Shown: positions 53,227 to 60,990 of the stretch, piece after piece
Layout: each line of letters starts with the position of its first letter
Numbering within the stretch: the first letter of the stretch is position 1
Origin: Chthonomonas calidirosea
GTDB taxonomy: Bacteria > Armatimonadota > Fimbriimonadia > Fimbriimonadales > Fimbriimonadaceae
Length of the DNA: 61,375 nucleotides
Direction: 5' to 3'
Assembly: GCA_945882415.1 (NCBI GenBank)
Contig: CAMCWC010000016.1
Location: forward strand, 1 to 61,375
Made by a program: the position numbers and the translations under genes
The notes under the pieces: generated by a model
Told to the model about the DNA's origin: nothing
The model's database searches: none
The model's input: the letters and a program-made list of their open reading frames with translations, nothing else

Positions 53227-53940
53227 TTACTTCGTAGCTTGCTTCGGTAGCTTCTGCTCCAAAAGCCAAGTGTAAAACTCGTCCTTCGCGTAAAAGTCCG
53301 TCCAAACGTCGTGCCCGCCGCCCTTGATGATGTCGAATCGCGGCTTCGCCCCGGCCCGGATCAGCGCATCCACCATCTGCTGACTCTCGGCGATCGGCAC
53401 CGCGCCATCCGCATCACCGTGCGTCACCCAGGTCGGGATATGCGCGATGGTCTTTGCCAGCCGGAAGTTGCCGCCACCGCAAACCGGAGCGATCGCCGCG
53501 AAGCGATTCGGGAAGGTCTCCGCCAAACCCCACGTGCCGTATCCGCCCATGCTGAGACCGGTGATATAGATTCGATCCTTATCCACCCGGTACTTGCGCT
53601 CGAGATGGTCGATCATTCCCCCAAGCGTGTCAATGTCCCACCACTTATCCGCCGGACACTGCGGCGCCACGACGATCATCGGAATCTTGCGACCCTTGGC
53701 GATTTCCTTAAGTGGCCCATGGACCCCCACCATCTTCAGATCCGTTCCACGTTCTCCCGAGCCGTGCAAAAACACCATGAGCGGCCACTTTTGCCGCTTG
53801 TTCTTGTCGTACCCCTCGGGCAACGCGACCTGGAATGCGGCGGAGACGGTTTTCGTAATCTTGCGCGAGAACGTTTCGTCTTGCGGGGTTTGTCCGTGGG
53901 CACCAACCATCGCAACGGTGAGAAGAGCGGAACCAAGCAT
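53227..53940 (-). CDS. Secreted alpha/beta hydrolase (esterase-like)
   Basis: A 237-residue protein with an N-terminal signal peptide (about 1-16, AHGQTPQ after it). Catalytic triad by motif: Ser in GLSMGGYGTW, Asp in THGDADGAVP, His in GGGHDVWTDF; the oxyanion strand is LMVFLHGSGERGTD. This fits the exported carboxylesterase/phospholipase family often called dienelactone hydrolase-like or LpqC-like. Substrate unknown. A TAAGTT box lies six bases upstream of the ATG. Confidence 0.9.
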   Translation of the reverse strand: MLGSALLTVAMVGAHGQTPQDETFSRKITKTVSAAFQVALPEGYDKNKRQKWPLMVFLHGSGERGTDLKMVGVHGPLKEIAKGRKIPMIVVAPQCPADKWWDIDTLGGMIDHLERKYRVDKDRIYITGLSMGGYGTWGLAETFPNRFAAIAPVCGGGNFRLAKTIAHIPTWVTHGDADGAVPIAESQQMVDALIRAGAKPRFDIIKGGGHDVWTDFYAKDEFYTWLLEQKLPKQATK

Positions 53941-53946
53941 TCACGT

Positions 53947-53952
53947 AACTTA
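53947..53952 (-). promoter_or_regulatory. Candidate -10 box of the hydrolase gene
   Basis: TAAGTT on the minus strand, six bases before the ATG. It lies in the short divergent gap to ruvA. Confidence 0.35.
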
Positions 53953-53985
53953 CTCCAATCCCTTTCCGTGCCACACTTGCGCAGG

Positions 53986-54582
53986 ATGATCGGAAGACTT
54001 TGCGGTGAGCTTGCCGACCTTGAGGGGAGTCTGGCCCTGGTCGATTGCGGCGGGGTTGGCTATGAGGTCACGATCCCCGACCACGTTGCACTGAGCTTAG
54101 GTGCCATTGGTAGTCAAGTCGAATTGATGATTCGGCAGGTGATTCGGGAAGACAGCAACACCCTGTACGGATTCCGAACCCCGTTCCAGCGCCGCGTGTT
54201 TGACCTCCTTGTTTCGGTAAGCGGCTGCGGACCAAAGAGCGCCTTGAGTCTGCTGGGCCAAGTCGGAGAAGACGCCGTTTGCGGGGCCATCGTTTCCCAA
54301 GACGCGAAGACCCTCGCCCGTGCCAGTGGCATCGGTGCCCGAACCGCCGAGCGCATCATCGTCGAACTGAAGGACAAGGTCGCTGAAGTCATGATGGTCC
54401 ACCGCATCCCCGGGACCGTTCCGCTGACCGCACCGAAACTGATCGACAGCGAACTCACGGAAGCCCTGCTTGCCCTAGGCTATCGACGCAACGAAATCGA
54501 GGCCATTTCGGAAAAGGTGTCGAAGCAAAGCAAGGATATCGCCGAGCAAATCCGCCTCGCCCTCGCCGAACTTCGTGCCTAA
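53986..54582 (+). CDS. ruvA: Holliday junction helicase subunit RuvA
   Basis: Binds Holliday junctions and directs RuvB for branch migration. The 198-residue protein has the OB-fold N-domain (MIGRLCGELADLEGSLALVDCGGVGYEVTIP), two helix-hairpin-helix motifs (LLVSVSGCGPKSALSLL and ARASGIGARTAERIIVELKD) and the C-terminal RuvB-binding three-helix domain (ALLALGYRRNEIEAI). The reading frame stays open far upstream, but the family N-terminus sets the start at 53986. ruvB follows after 22 bases. The frequent third partner ruvC is not here. Confidence 0.96.
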   Translation: MIGRLCGELADLEGSLALVDCGGVGYEVTIPDHVALSLGAIGSQVELMIRQVIREDSNTLYGFRTPFQRRVFDLLVSVSGCGPKSALSLLGQVGEDAVCGAIVSQDAKTLARASGIGARTAERIIVELKDKVAEVMMVHRIPGTVPLTAPKLIDSELTEALLALGYRRNEIEAISEKVSKQSKDIAEQIRLALAELRA

Positions 54583-54593
54583 CCATCACGCGC

Positions 54594-54599
54594 TAAACT
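54594..54599 (+). promoter_or_regulatory. Candidate -10 box of ruvB
   Basis: TAAACT, five bases before the ruvB ATG, in the 22-base gap after ruvA. It would allow ruvB a separate leaderless transcript. Confidence 0.35.
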
Positions 54600-54604
54600 G
54601 ACCT

Positions 54605-55627
54605 ATGCCTCGCGGAGATGAGCTCGATCCAAACGTTCATGCGGACGACTTTTCCGCCGAGCTGAGCCTGCGTCCCCGTCGCCTTACCGAGTTCATTGGA
54701 CAGGAAAAGCTTAAGACCAACCTCAACGTCTTCCTCACCGCCGCGCGGCAACGAGATGAGGCCCTTGACCACGTGCTGCTCTACGGCCCGCCTGGCCTTG
54801 GAAAGACCACCCTTGCACACATTATCGCCACCGAAATGGGCGCAGAGTTGCACGTAACGAGCGGCCCTGCCGTCGAGAGACCTGGTGATTTGGTCGGAAT
54901 TCTCACCAACCTGGAGCCCGGTGCCGTGCTGTTTATCGACGAAATCCACCGCCTAAGCCGGACCGTCGAAGAGATTCTTTATCCGGCAATGGAGGACTGC
55001 AAGGTCGACATCATGATCGGCAAAGGCCCCGCCGCCCGATCCATTCGGCTCGACGTGCCGAAGTTCACCGTCGTCGGTGCGACCACCAGGCAAGGCCTTC
55101 TCACCGGTCCGCTTCGCGACCGCTTCGGAATCATCTCCCACTTCCAGTTTTACGACCGCGCGGCTCTGTACGAAATCGTCGTCCGCTCGGCCCACATTCT
55201 TGGCTTCCCCATCGACCGCACTGGGGCCGAAGAAATCGCCCGCCGAAGCCGCGGCACCCCCCGCATCGCCAACCGCCTCCTCCGCCGCGTCCGCGACTTT
55301 GCCCAAGTCGACGGCCTCGACACCATCGACAACGTCATTGCCGCCAAAGCCTGCCACGCCCTCGAAATCGACGACAACGGCCTAGACCAAATCGACCGCC
55401 AACTTCTGCGCATGATGATCGAACGCTACCGAGGCGGCCCCGTCGGCCTAGACACCCTCGCCGCCAGCACCGGCGAAGACGCCACGACCATCGAAGACGT
55501 CTACGAGCCCTACCTCCTCCAGATGGGCTACATCCAACGCACCCCCCGCGGCCGAACCGTCACCGATGCGGCGTATAAGCTCCTCGGCCTGGCGAAGCCA
55601 AGCGATCCGCCGTTGTTGGAACCATGA
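54605..55627 (+). CDS. ruvB: Holliday junction helicase subunit RuvB
   Basis: Hexameric AAA+ motor of branch migration, 340 residues. Walker [19 protein letters not shown], Walker [14 protein letters not shown], sensor 1 [12 protein letters not shown], arginine finger in GPLRDRFGI, and the winged-helix end [21 protein letters not shown] are all present. The last third has stronger C-ending codon use than the gene's start. Directly after it the chromosome enters the accessory island. Confidence 0.98.
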   Translation: MPRGDELDPNVHADDFSAELSLRPRRLTEFIGQEKLKTNLNVFLTAARQRDEALDHVLLYGPPGLGKTTLAHIIATEMGAELHVTSGPAVERPGDLVGILTNLEPGAVLFIDEIHRLSRTVEEILYPAMEDCKVDIMIGKGPAARSIRLDVPKFTVVGATTRQGLLTGPLRDRFGIISHFQFYDRAALYEIVVRSAHILGFPIDRTGAEEIARRSRGTPRIANRLLRRVRDFAQVDGLDTIDNVIAAKACHALEIDDNGLDQIDRQLLRMMIERYRGGPVGLDTLAASTGEDATTIEDVYEPYLLQMGYIQRTPRGRTVTDAAYKLLGLAKPSDPPLLEP

Positions 55628-55659
55628 ACGGTCAGCCCACCGATAGCTTGAACCAACGC

Positions 55660-55704
55660 TACAGAGAAACCATAATCACCCGCCCAGACTTGATCTGGGC
55701 GTAA
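55660..55704 (+). pseudogene. Fragment matching the 3' end of purA
   Basis: Bases 55666-55704 encode ETIITRPDLIWA plus a stop, identical in protein to the C-terminus of PurA encoded at 4630-4668 on the other strand. At DNA level 35 of 39 bases match, and all four differences are synonymous (including TGA to TAA), so this came from a diverged but functional purA. Nothing upstream resembles the rest of purA. The apparent hairpin here is just the inverted part of those codons. The fragment marks the left border of the island. Confidence 0.8.
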
Positions 55705-55753
55705 TCTCTTCCAATACTACTGGACGGTTCCATGCTGTGGGTACGGTACCGGT

Positions 55754-56278
55754 ATGGCGTCTCATTGGGAGTTGCGACCATATGGCTTGGAATCGTTCTC
55801 CTTCTGGTTCGCGAAGCGACTCCTCGGCCGCCATCCTGAGTGGCTCGCCTACGTCGAACCCGTGGAGTTGGAGGAGGACGGTATGCCTGTCCGCACGCTG
55901 GGAATAAACCTTCCATCCCAGAATGAGCAGATTCCCGAGCCCTTAACGATCGAGATAGCCCTGGATAGGATCGTCGTTGTCTCGTGGTTTCCGATGGGCA
56001 GTCAGTTACGGTGGCACCTCGACTGGGTCTGCTACTTGAAAGAAATGCCGCGACCGACTGAGTGGGTTAGCGACCACGACGGAGTCGATAGCATCGCTGA
56101 TTTTGTAGAGCAGTTCATTGCAGAAGAGTTAGCCGCAATCTGGACCAGTGACGGCCCAGAACAGGGCGGAACCTCTGGAATCGTAACTGCAGAAGATGTA
56201 AGGAGCCGTGTTTTCCGGAAAGGGAAAGAGTGCACGGTGATTCGATCTTGGAAAGGTTCACTAGATCTGTCGCTTTAA
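55754..56278 (+). CDS. Hypothetical protein, possible immunity protein
   Basis: A 174-residue acidic, tryptophan-rich soluble protein (MASHWELRPYGLESFSFWFAKRLLG, later WFPMGSQLRWHLDWVCYLKE). No signal peptide, no membrane helix, no motif I recognise. Its position between the purA fragment and an orphan toxin tip, and its composition, suit an immunity protein of a polymorphic toxin, but this is only an inference. No clear ribosome binding site precedes the ATG. Confidence 0.5.
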   Translation: MASHWELRPYGLESFSFWFAKRLLGRHPEWLAYVEPVELEEDGMPVRTLGINLPSQNEQIPEPLTIEIALDRIVVVSWFPMGSQLRWHLDWVCYLKEMPRPTEWVSDHDGVDSIADFVEQFIAEELAAIWTSDGPEQGGTSGIVTAEDVRSRVFRKGKECTVIRSWKGSLDLSL

Positions 56279-56406
56279 TCACTCTGTAGTTTGGTTTTGT
56301 AAAGCAATAACCAGCCGGAATCTTGAATCTTTGATCCCATAGTCTCCAGTGCCTACTAGGCGCTTGAGTTGAGGAAGAGGACAGGGCAAATGCTACGGGC
56401 CGGCAC

Positions 56407-56955
56407 GTGCGGGTTGCGGGTGGCTCGATCTTCGACCCAGCTACGGGTGTAGACCTCAAGGCCCGAACCGCGGAAACCTACGCCGACCGGATCTCCGGAG
56501 GCGTAACCGACGTCCCGCGCCTAATCGGCCAGGTTGTAGCCGGCGCGGTCAAGGGGGTTATGTCGGATCTCACCTTTGGAATGTGGGAAAACGAACCGGC
56601 ATTTCAGCCCCGAACGAAGCTGGAAGCCGCCGGCAAGAAGTTTGGCAGCTTCTCCGCGAGCTTCGTTGGTGCCATCAGGGGCGGCTCTGGCGGCGCCAAG
56701 CTTGGCACGAAAGGCATCGCGCACAGCGGAGGGTGGGCTGGTTCAACCAGGCAGTTCGCGAACAAGGTTCCTCATCGCGTTACTTTGAATCGAACTTCTG
56801 GACTTTCTTTTGAGGCAAGAGTTCTGCAGGTTTTTGGACTGGTCAAGAACTCCACAATGGTAGCCGGGATGAGCAAACGCGGGATGCGTAAGGTTGTACC
56901 GGACGTCCGGACTAGCAACGCAATCTATGAAATTAAGTCCGGAATCTATATTTGA
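56407..56955 (+). CDS. Orphan toxin tip A, up to an in-frame UGA
   Basis: 182 residues ending at a UGA. The first 25 (GGSIFDPATGVDLKARTAETYADRISGG) look like the linker behind a toxin's repeat core; then comes a Gly/Lys-rich junction (GAIRGGSGGAKLGTKGIAHSGGWAGS), and a C-terminal nuclease-like domain with a possible PD-(D/E)xK site: Glu in GLSFEARVLQVFGL, Asp in VVPDVRTSNAIYEIKSG followed by ExK. Only a GTG without a ribosome binding site opens the frame, as expected for a silent cassette that must recombine onto a full-length toxin. The frame continues after the UGA to 57102. Confidence 0.6.
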   Translation: MRVAGGSIFDPATGVDLKARTAETYADRISGGVTDVPRLIGQVVAGAVKGVMSDLTFGMWENEPAFQPRTKLEAAGKKFGSFSASFVGAIRGGSGGAKLGTKGIAHSGGWAGSTRQFANKVPHRVTLNRTSGLSFEARVLQVFGLVKNSTMVAGMSKRGMRKVVPDVRTSNAIYEIKSGIYI

Positions 56956-57102
56956 AACAGTAGCCAGATAGAGGCAATGATGGACTATGCAGCTAAGAAC
57001 AATCTTGTCTTCAATCTGGTAAAACGGCCGGGAGCAAAGGTTGCTCCGAAGCTAGATGCTTTGATAAAGTCACGAGGCGGCCAAGTTATCGATTTTCCTT
57101 GA
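56458..57102 (+). repeat. Toxin module repeat, copy A
   Basis: Directly repeated at 60321-60959. Most bases match; the core around the UGA and the tandem ATGs is almost identical, while the last third of the frame is patchier. The immunity genes that follow are also homologous but more diverged, so the repeat covers a whole toxin-immunity module. Confidence 0.85.
56953..57102 (+). other. Conserved frame after the UGA of toxin A
   Basis: Past the UGA (56953-56955) the same frame runs 48 codons, NSSQIEAMMDYAAKNNLVFN continuing to GGQVIDFP, before a normal stop. These residues are what one expects to follow the ExK motif in this type of nuclease domain. A purine-rich GAGG (56971-56974) and tandem ATG codons (56977 and 56980) would permit restart. 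The paralogous copy at 60810-60959 keeps both the UGA and the frame. Confidence 0.6.
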
Positions 57103-57125
57103 GGTCTCGTCCGGAGGGGTAGAAG

Positions 57126-58016
57126 TTGTCACGTTTCTTGTCGGATCAAAAATTCAAGATATCAGCGACTTCATGTCTTATGCTCCGGGAGCTTCTACGA
57201 GCGCGCGAAGAATCGCTTCTCGCAATCCGTTCTTTACTTCAGAACGGAAGTCCGCTTTATCCAGCAACCCTTGGTGATGGGGGCCGAGACGGCAAGTTGC
57301 CTGAGGATCCATTCGCTTCCGACTTTGAAGACAGACTTCAGTATACTTCTATTGGAAATGTGCACAAACCATGTCGATTATCTTGGCAGTTGATCCGCAC
57401 CTTAGTTCCAAACGGTGAAACTCTTCCGGTGGACCTAACGACCATAATTCTCGACAGTAAAAAGCCTTGCATGGCTACCGCTTATGAATGGCTGTTGACT
57501 CAATGGACCGAATTGTTTCATGTGGAGTACTCGTACTGCCACTTTCCTAGCATTTACGAGCTTCCAGACCTCTATGAATGTGGCGTACTGTTCTCACATT
57601 CGTTAAAGCAACGAGAGATGACTGTGGTGATCCCGTCCTACCTTCTGAATTTCTTTCTACCAAATCTGTTCTGGTCCCAAACCTTTGGCAGAAGGTACGT
57701 ATCGCTCTTCGGGCGTGATCGTCTGCTCAGCTGTCCAGGATATAGGGTAGTTGAGTGGCCAAACGGTAGCATCACGCTTCAGTTGACTCCAAACATTTCT
57801 GATACGTATGATCGTTTTCCCGAATTCCGAGATGCAAGGGCAAAGGCGAAAGCGCACCTTGGCGATGAAGTTTTGTTCTCCGAACAGAAAGGGCGCTTTG
57901 GGGAGTATCTAGTCCCTGACTTCGAACTCTGCCCGCCACCACCCCATTTGCAGCAGCTTAGACCATTGCTTAATCTTCAGGGCGTTTTAGATGGAAACTA
58001 TTCAGTTTGGTATTGA
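57126..58016 (+). CDS. Candidate immunity protein of module A
   Basis: A 296-residue soluble protein without recognised domains. It starts with TTG after GGAGGGG, 23 bases past the toxin frame, and has a homologue in the same place after toxin copy B (60991 to the edge). Shared blocks: NGSPLYPATLG, the PCRLSW segment, NGETLP and YEWLL. Placement immediately behind a toxin tip and duplication with it strongly suggest an immunity protein; direct evidence is lacking. The AT content is higher than in the core genome. Confidence 0.65.
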   Translation: MSRFLSDQKFKISATSCLMLRELLRAREESLLAIRSLLQNGSPLYPATLGDGGRDGKLPEDPFASDFEDRLQYTSIGNVHKPCRLSWQLIRTLVPNGETLPVDLTTIILDSKKPCMATAYEWLLTQWTELFHVEYSYCHFPSIYELPDLYECGVLFSHSLKQREMTVVIPSYLLNFFLPNLFWSQTFGRRYVSLFGRDRLLSCPGYRVVEWPNGSITLQLTPNISDTYDRFPEFRDARAKAKAHLGDEVLFSEQKGRFGEYLVPDFELCPPPPHLQQLRPLLNLQGVLDGNYSVWY

Positions 58017-58163
58017 ACAGGGCTGTAGTACTGTCCAAAGTACGGGGAAGTGCCCTTTGGAGTGCTTTGGTTTCTGAGTAATAGATCACTATTATTAGCA
58101 TTGTCCGCGGGATTTAGTAAGTACATCAGTCGGACGCCACAACCTTCTTGTCGCGCCCCAACT

Positions 58164-58504
58164 CAAACTCACAGGATCTACGTCGATCACCAAGCTCACT
58201 CCGCGCACCGACACTGACTCAACCGCCGACTGCACCCCACCCAAGTCAGCAGACGCAAAAAGCTTCAGCAGCAAGTGTCGCCGCCAGCGGTTGTTGAGCC
58301 GCTCTAGCGGACAATCGGCAGGCCCCAAGACCGTCAAGCCAATCGGCAGCGCGTCCCGAACCAGACCCGACGCCTTGCCTACCGCCTCCTTGTCCTGTCC
58401 AGTAGCCAGTATATTCATCAGCCGCAGAAATAGTGGATAACCCACGCTCTGCCGATCTAGAATTGCCGCTTCAAAGAACCTAACGTAGTCGCGGCCCTGA
58501 GCGT
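58164..58504 (-). pseudogene. Remnant of the 3' end of priA
   Basis: On the minus strand the frame reads GRDYVRFFEAAILDRQSVGY, then LVLGPADCPLERLNNRW-like residues and ends DVDPVSL: the C-terminal domain of primosomal helicase PriA (the aFYeaEl..R..GYPPF ... vlGPapapl ... vDvDP pattern), with the GYPPF motif changed to GYPLF. The N-terminal helicase part is missing: homology begins abruptly at about 58504, where the next cassette starts, and past 58164 the frame runs into unrelated sequence. It is therefore a fragment left by recombination. Confidence 0.75.
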
Positions 58505-58724
58505 GGCCCGCCGCGGGTTGATCGGTTCAAATCGTTCTGACCTCACTTTTGAAGTGACCAGGAAAGATGGCACAAAATACTTCCTACACATTAACACGTC
58601 AGATGTGAAGGCAAACGGGCAGTTCACAACTCGCGAGTTAACAAACTACGGTAAAATCAAGGCTCGACTGGGGACGCGGCTCTATCCAAATCACCGAATC
58701 GTGTTAATTAGGAAGGATCGGTAA
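58503..58724 (+). CDS. Short orphan toxin tip, type 2
   Basis: A 73-residue basic protein: ARRGLIGSNRSDLTFEVTRKDG, then YFLHINTSDVKANGQFTTREL and a C-terminal RLYPNHRIVLIRKDR. The opening looks like the end of a longer protein joined at the priA fragment. It is followed after seven bases by a separate gene of immunity-like character. I do not recognise the domain. It may be a displaced toxin C-terminus. Confidence 0.5.
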   Translation: MARRGLIGSNRSDLTFEVTRKDGTKYFLHINTSDVKANGQFTTRELTNYGKIKARLGTRLYPNHRIVLIRKDR

Positions 58725-58731
58725 AGTCAAA

Positions 58732-59481
58732 GTGGATCGTGGATTCTACTGTACGAAGCAGGAGTTAGTGGATCTGCTCTGCAAAATCTATGAGCGATGG
58801 CCGTTTGCCTTGTTTTCGTACAACCACATTTCTATTCTGCGATTGCCTCTAAGTTTGGAAATGTACACCGCGTACATTTCTTGCTACGAAAGAGATCACA
58901 AGTTTTTCCGCGACCTCGCGGTTAAGCCTGGCGAATTTACGGCTCATTTCGATGCCTACTTTTCTCAAGAGGCTCCGCTGCTCGCTTACGTATGCTCAGA
59001 AGACGCCCCCTTGACGTTCGGATGGACTCACTTTAAGGGAAAAAGGGGCGAAGAGAGTTACTACTCGGTTCAGAATCCTGACCCTTTTCCGATACAACTC
59101 TTCATTGGCGGTGAGATATCTCCAACCATGATCGTCGAAACAAGGTTCCGAGCTCGACCGGATGAAAAAACTGAGAGCCTTCGAAAGGTTGTTGATTCTT
59201 GCTTGCGAAAGTCATTCACGAAATTTGAGGGAGTCTTTCTTTCATCGACTGCAATGGAACTTTACCGCCAAGGCGGGAGGCTCAATGGCTCCGCACGTGG
59301 GACTCAAGAATCGGATGTGATGGAACCCGAGCGAGCAATTCGAGTCTGGGAAGAACTTCTGGCTACTGGGGCAAAAACTATTTGGGATCCAGTCGAGGTA
59401 ATTAAACTCCTAAAGGCTGATATTGTAGCTAAATCTGCTCGGTCATCAGTCCTTCGTGGTCATGCCAATGATGAAGGTTAG
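58732..59481 (+). CDS. Hypothetical protein, possible immunity to the type 2 tip
   Basis: A 249-residue soluble protein (MDRGFYCTKQELVDLLCKIY, IQLFIGGEISPTMIVETRFR) without recognisable domains. GTG start eight bases behind the type 2 tip, a spacing typical for toxin-immunity pairs. The body holds many aromatic residues. No homology to the module A/B immunity family was seen by eye. Confidence 0.5.
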   Translation: MDRGFYCTKQELVDLLCKIYERWPFALFSYNHISILRLPLSLEMYTAYISCYERDHKFFRDLAVKPGEFTAHFDAYFSQEAPLLAYVCSEDAPLTFGWTHFKGKRGEESYYSVQNPDPFPIQLFIGGEISPTMIVETRFRARPDEKTESLRKVVDSCLRKSFTKFEGVFLSSTAMELYRQGGRLNGSARGTQESDVMEPERAIRVWEELLATGAKTIWDPVEVIKLLKADIVAKSARSSVLRGHANDEG

Positions 59482-59519
59482 ATGAGGGATCGAAGACTAT
59501 GAAATTCTGAAGTCTTGGA

Positions 59520-60095
59520 ATGAATCCGGAGTCTGGCATTCGATTCCTCACCATCCCGGACGACCAGGATGCTTACGCGTTGACAGCTGAATACATCGAC
59601 GCTCATGTCCGGCAATATACTGGTGACGAACCGGTGCCAGAGCTCGAACTTTATGTCTCTGGCGGAAGCAAGCTTAAGGACTTACAACAAGGGCCCTTTT
59701 ATCTATACACCGTGACATCTCGTGTCAAGGAGGTTTTTGAGCTGTGCCAAGTATCTGGAATTCGGACTGTGCCGTATAACGTTGTTGGAACAGATCTGGT
59801 CAAAGTTGTGCATCGTTTGGTCGTCCTTGGAAGATGTAGTGGAGTGGAGTTTCCAAGCAGCGAGGAAACTCTCCAGATAATGGATTATGGCAATCGGTTC
59901 CTCACCTATTTTGACTTGACGACTTGGGATGGTTCTGATGTTTTCTTTGATCCCATCAGACAAGTTCACACTTTTTTGTCGGACCGAGCGGTGAAGTGCC
60001 TGCGAAAGAACGGAGTGAAACTTCCAGTAGATGCAGATGGAACGACCGATTATGAAGAATATAAGGCGCAGTTGCTGCCGGGCAAGGCTTTCTAG
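59520..60095 (+). CDS. Hypothetical protein, possibly Imm11-like
   Basis: A 191-residue acidic soluble protein. The block SGGSKLKDLQQGPFYLYTVTSRVKEVFE recalls the DUF1629/Imm11 immunity family, in which a short strand pair precedes a (S)xR helix, but the match is weak and by eye only. It lies 38 bases after another putative immunity gene and has no toxin tip directly before it, so it may be a left-behind immunity gene. Confidence 0.5.
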   Translation: MNPESGIRFLTIPDDQDAYALTAEYIDAHVRQYTGDEPVPELELYVSGGSKLKDLQQGPFYLYTVTSRVKEVFELCQVSGIRTVPYNVVGTDLVKVVHRLVVLGRCSGVEFPSSEETLQIMDYGNRFLTYFDLTTWDGSDVFFDPIRQVHTFLSDRAVKCLRKNGVKLPVDADGTTDYEEYKAQLLPGKAF

Positions 60096-60416
60096 ATCCG
60101 TTTGAAGCCAATTTCGACTTTCATGGGAAGGTGGTTCTTGCTCACTTTTCGTGAACGATTCCGCTGAATTCGATTGTTGGTCATTCAAATATCGGAGTAA
60201 ATCTCGAGGTAACCGCTCAGCCTACATAGGACCTACGACCAGGTCCTTTGACCAGTTCAACGGTCCTCCATTTTCGCCCGAAGACTTGTTCATCCAGTTA
60301 CGATTGTTCCCCTAACGACGAAGGCTGCGACAACCTACGTTGACCGGATCTCTGGCGGCATCACCGACCTCCAGCGCCTAGTCGGCCAAGTCGTTGCCGG
60401 CGCGGCGAAGGGTGTT
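60096..60416 (+). other. Gap holding the 5' part of toxin tip B
   Basis: About 320 bases with no intact gene. From 60321 on, the sequence is homologous to the start of toxin tip A (KAATTYVDRISGGITDLQRL in the frame of copy B), but no start codon is present upstream of the ATG at 60417 and the frame closes at a TGA near 60260. The stretch before 60321 shows nothing recognisable. Confidence 0.6.
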
Positions 60417-60812
60417 ATGTCGGATCTCACCTTTGGAACGTGGGATAACGAACCGGCATTTCAGCGCGGGACGAAGCTTGAAGCCGCCGGCAAGAAGTTT
60501 GGCAGCTTCTCCGCGAGCTTGGTTGGTGCCATCAGGGGCGGCTCTGGCGGCGCTAAGCCTGGCACAAAGGGCATCGCGCACAGCGGAGGGTGGGCTGGTT
60601 CAACCAGGCAGTTCGCGAACAAGGTTCCTCATCGCGTTACGTTGAATCGAACTTACGGACTTTCTTGTGTGGCAAGAGTTATGCAGGTTTTTGGTCTGGT
60701 CAAGAACTCCACAATGGTAGCCGGGATGAGCAAACACGGGATGCGCAAGGTCGTTCCGGACGTTCGGACTAGCAACGCCATCTATGAAATTAAGTCTGGG
60801 AACTATATTTGA
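60417..60812 (+). CDS. Orphan toxin tip B, up to an in-frame UGA
   Basis: 131 residues from an internal ATG to the UGA, closely similar to tip A (SDLTFGTWDNEPAFQRGTKL, GGSGGAKPGTKGIAHSGGWAGS, VVPDVRTSNAIYEIKSG). One notable difference: the first acidic site, GLSFEARV in A, is GLSCVARV in B, losing the glutamate of the possible nuclease core. The frame continues 49 codons beyond the UGA. No ribosome binding site is seen, again suggesting a silent cassette. Confidence 0.6.
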   Translation: MSDLTFGTWDNEPAFQRGTKLEAAGKKFGSFSASLVGAIRGGSGGAKPGTKGIAHSGGWAGSTRQFANKVPHRVTLNRTYGLSCVARVMQVFGLVKNSTMVAGMSKHGMRKVVPDVRTSNAIYEIKSGNYI

Positions 60813-60959
60813 AACAGTAGCCAGATAGGGGCAATGATGGACTATGCAGCTAAGAACAATCTGGTCTTCAATTTGGTAAAACGACCAGGAGCAAAAGTTG
60901 CAGAGGATTTGAGGAAAAGGATAATCCGAAGAGGTGGCCAGGTGATCGATTTTCCTTAA
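60810..60959 (+). other. Conserved frame after the UGA of toxin B
   Basis: UGA at 60810-60812, then NSSQIGAMMDYAAKNNLVFN to GGQVIDFP and TAA. Compared with copy A most differences are at third codon positions, apart from a variable patch of about ten codons in the last third. A purine-rich GGGG and tandem ATGs (60834 and 60837) are kept. Confidence 0.6.
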
Positions 60960-60990
60960 AGTTGTTATATGAGGGAACCAGGTGGCAAAC

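Larger units (their letters stand above)
60321..60959 (+). repeat. Toxin module repeat, copy B
   Basis: Second copy of the module at 56458-57102, in direct orientation, about 3.9 kb downstream. It is followed by a homologous immunity gene. Confidence 0.85.

Noticed and set aside
53311-53985. N-terminal extension of RuvA
   Set aside because: Antisense to the hydrolase gene; RuvA's conserved first residues are MIGRLCGEL at 53986.
55681-55701. Terminator hairpin after ruvB (CGCCCAGA/TCTGGGCG)
   Set aside because: No T-run, and the same hairpin is present in the coding end of purA; it is part of the purA-derived fragment.
56953-57000. Selenocysteine insertion at the toxin UGA
   Set aside because: No convincing SECIS-type stem-loop follows the UGA; only a three-pair stem can be drawn.
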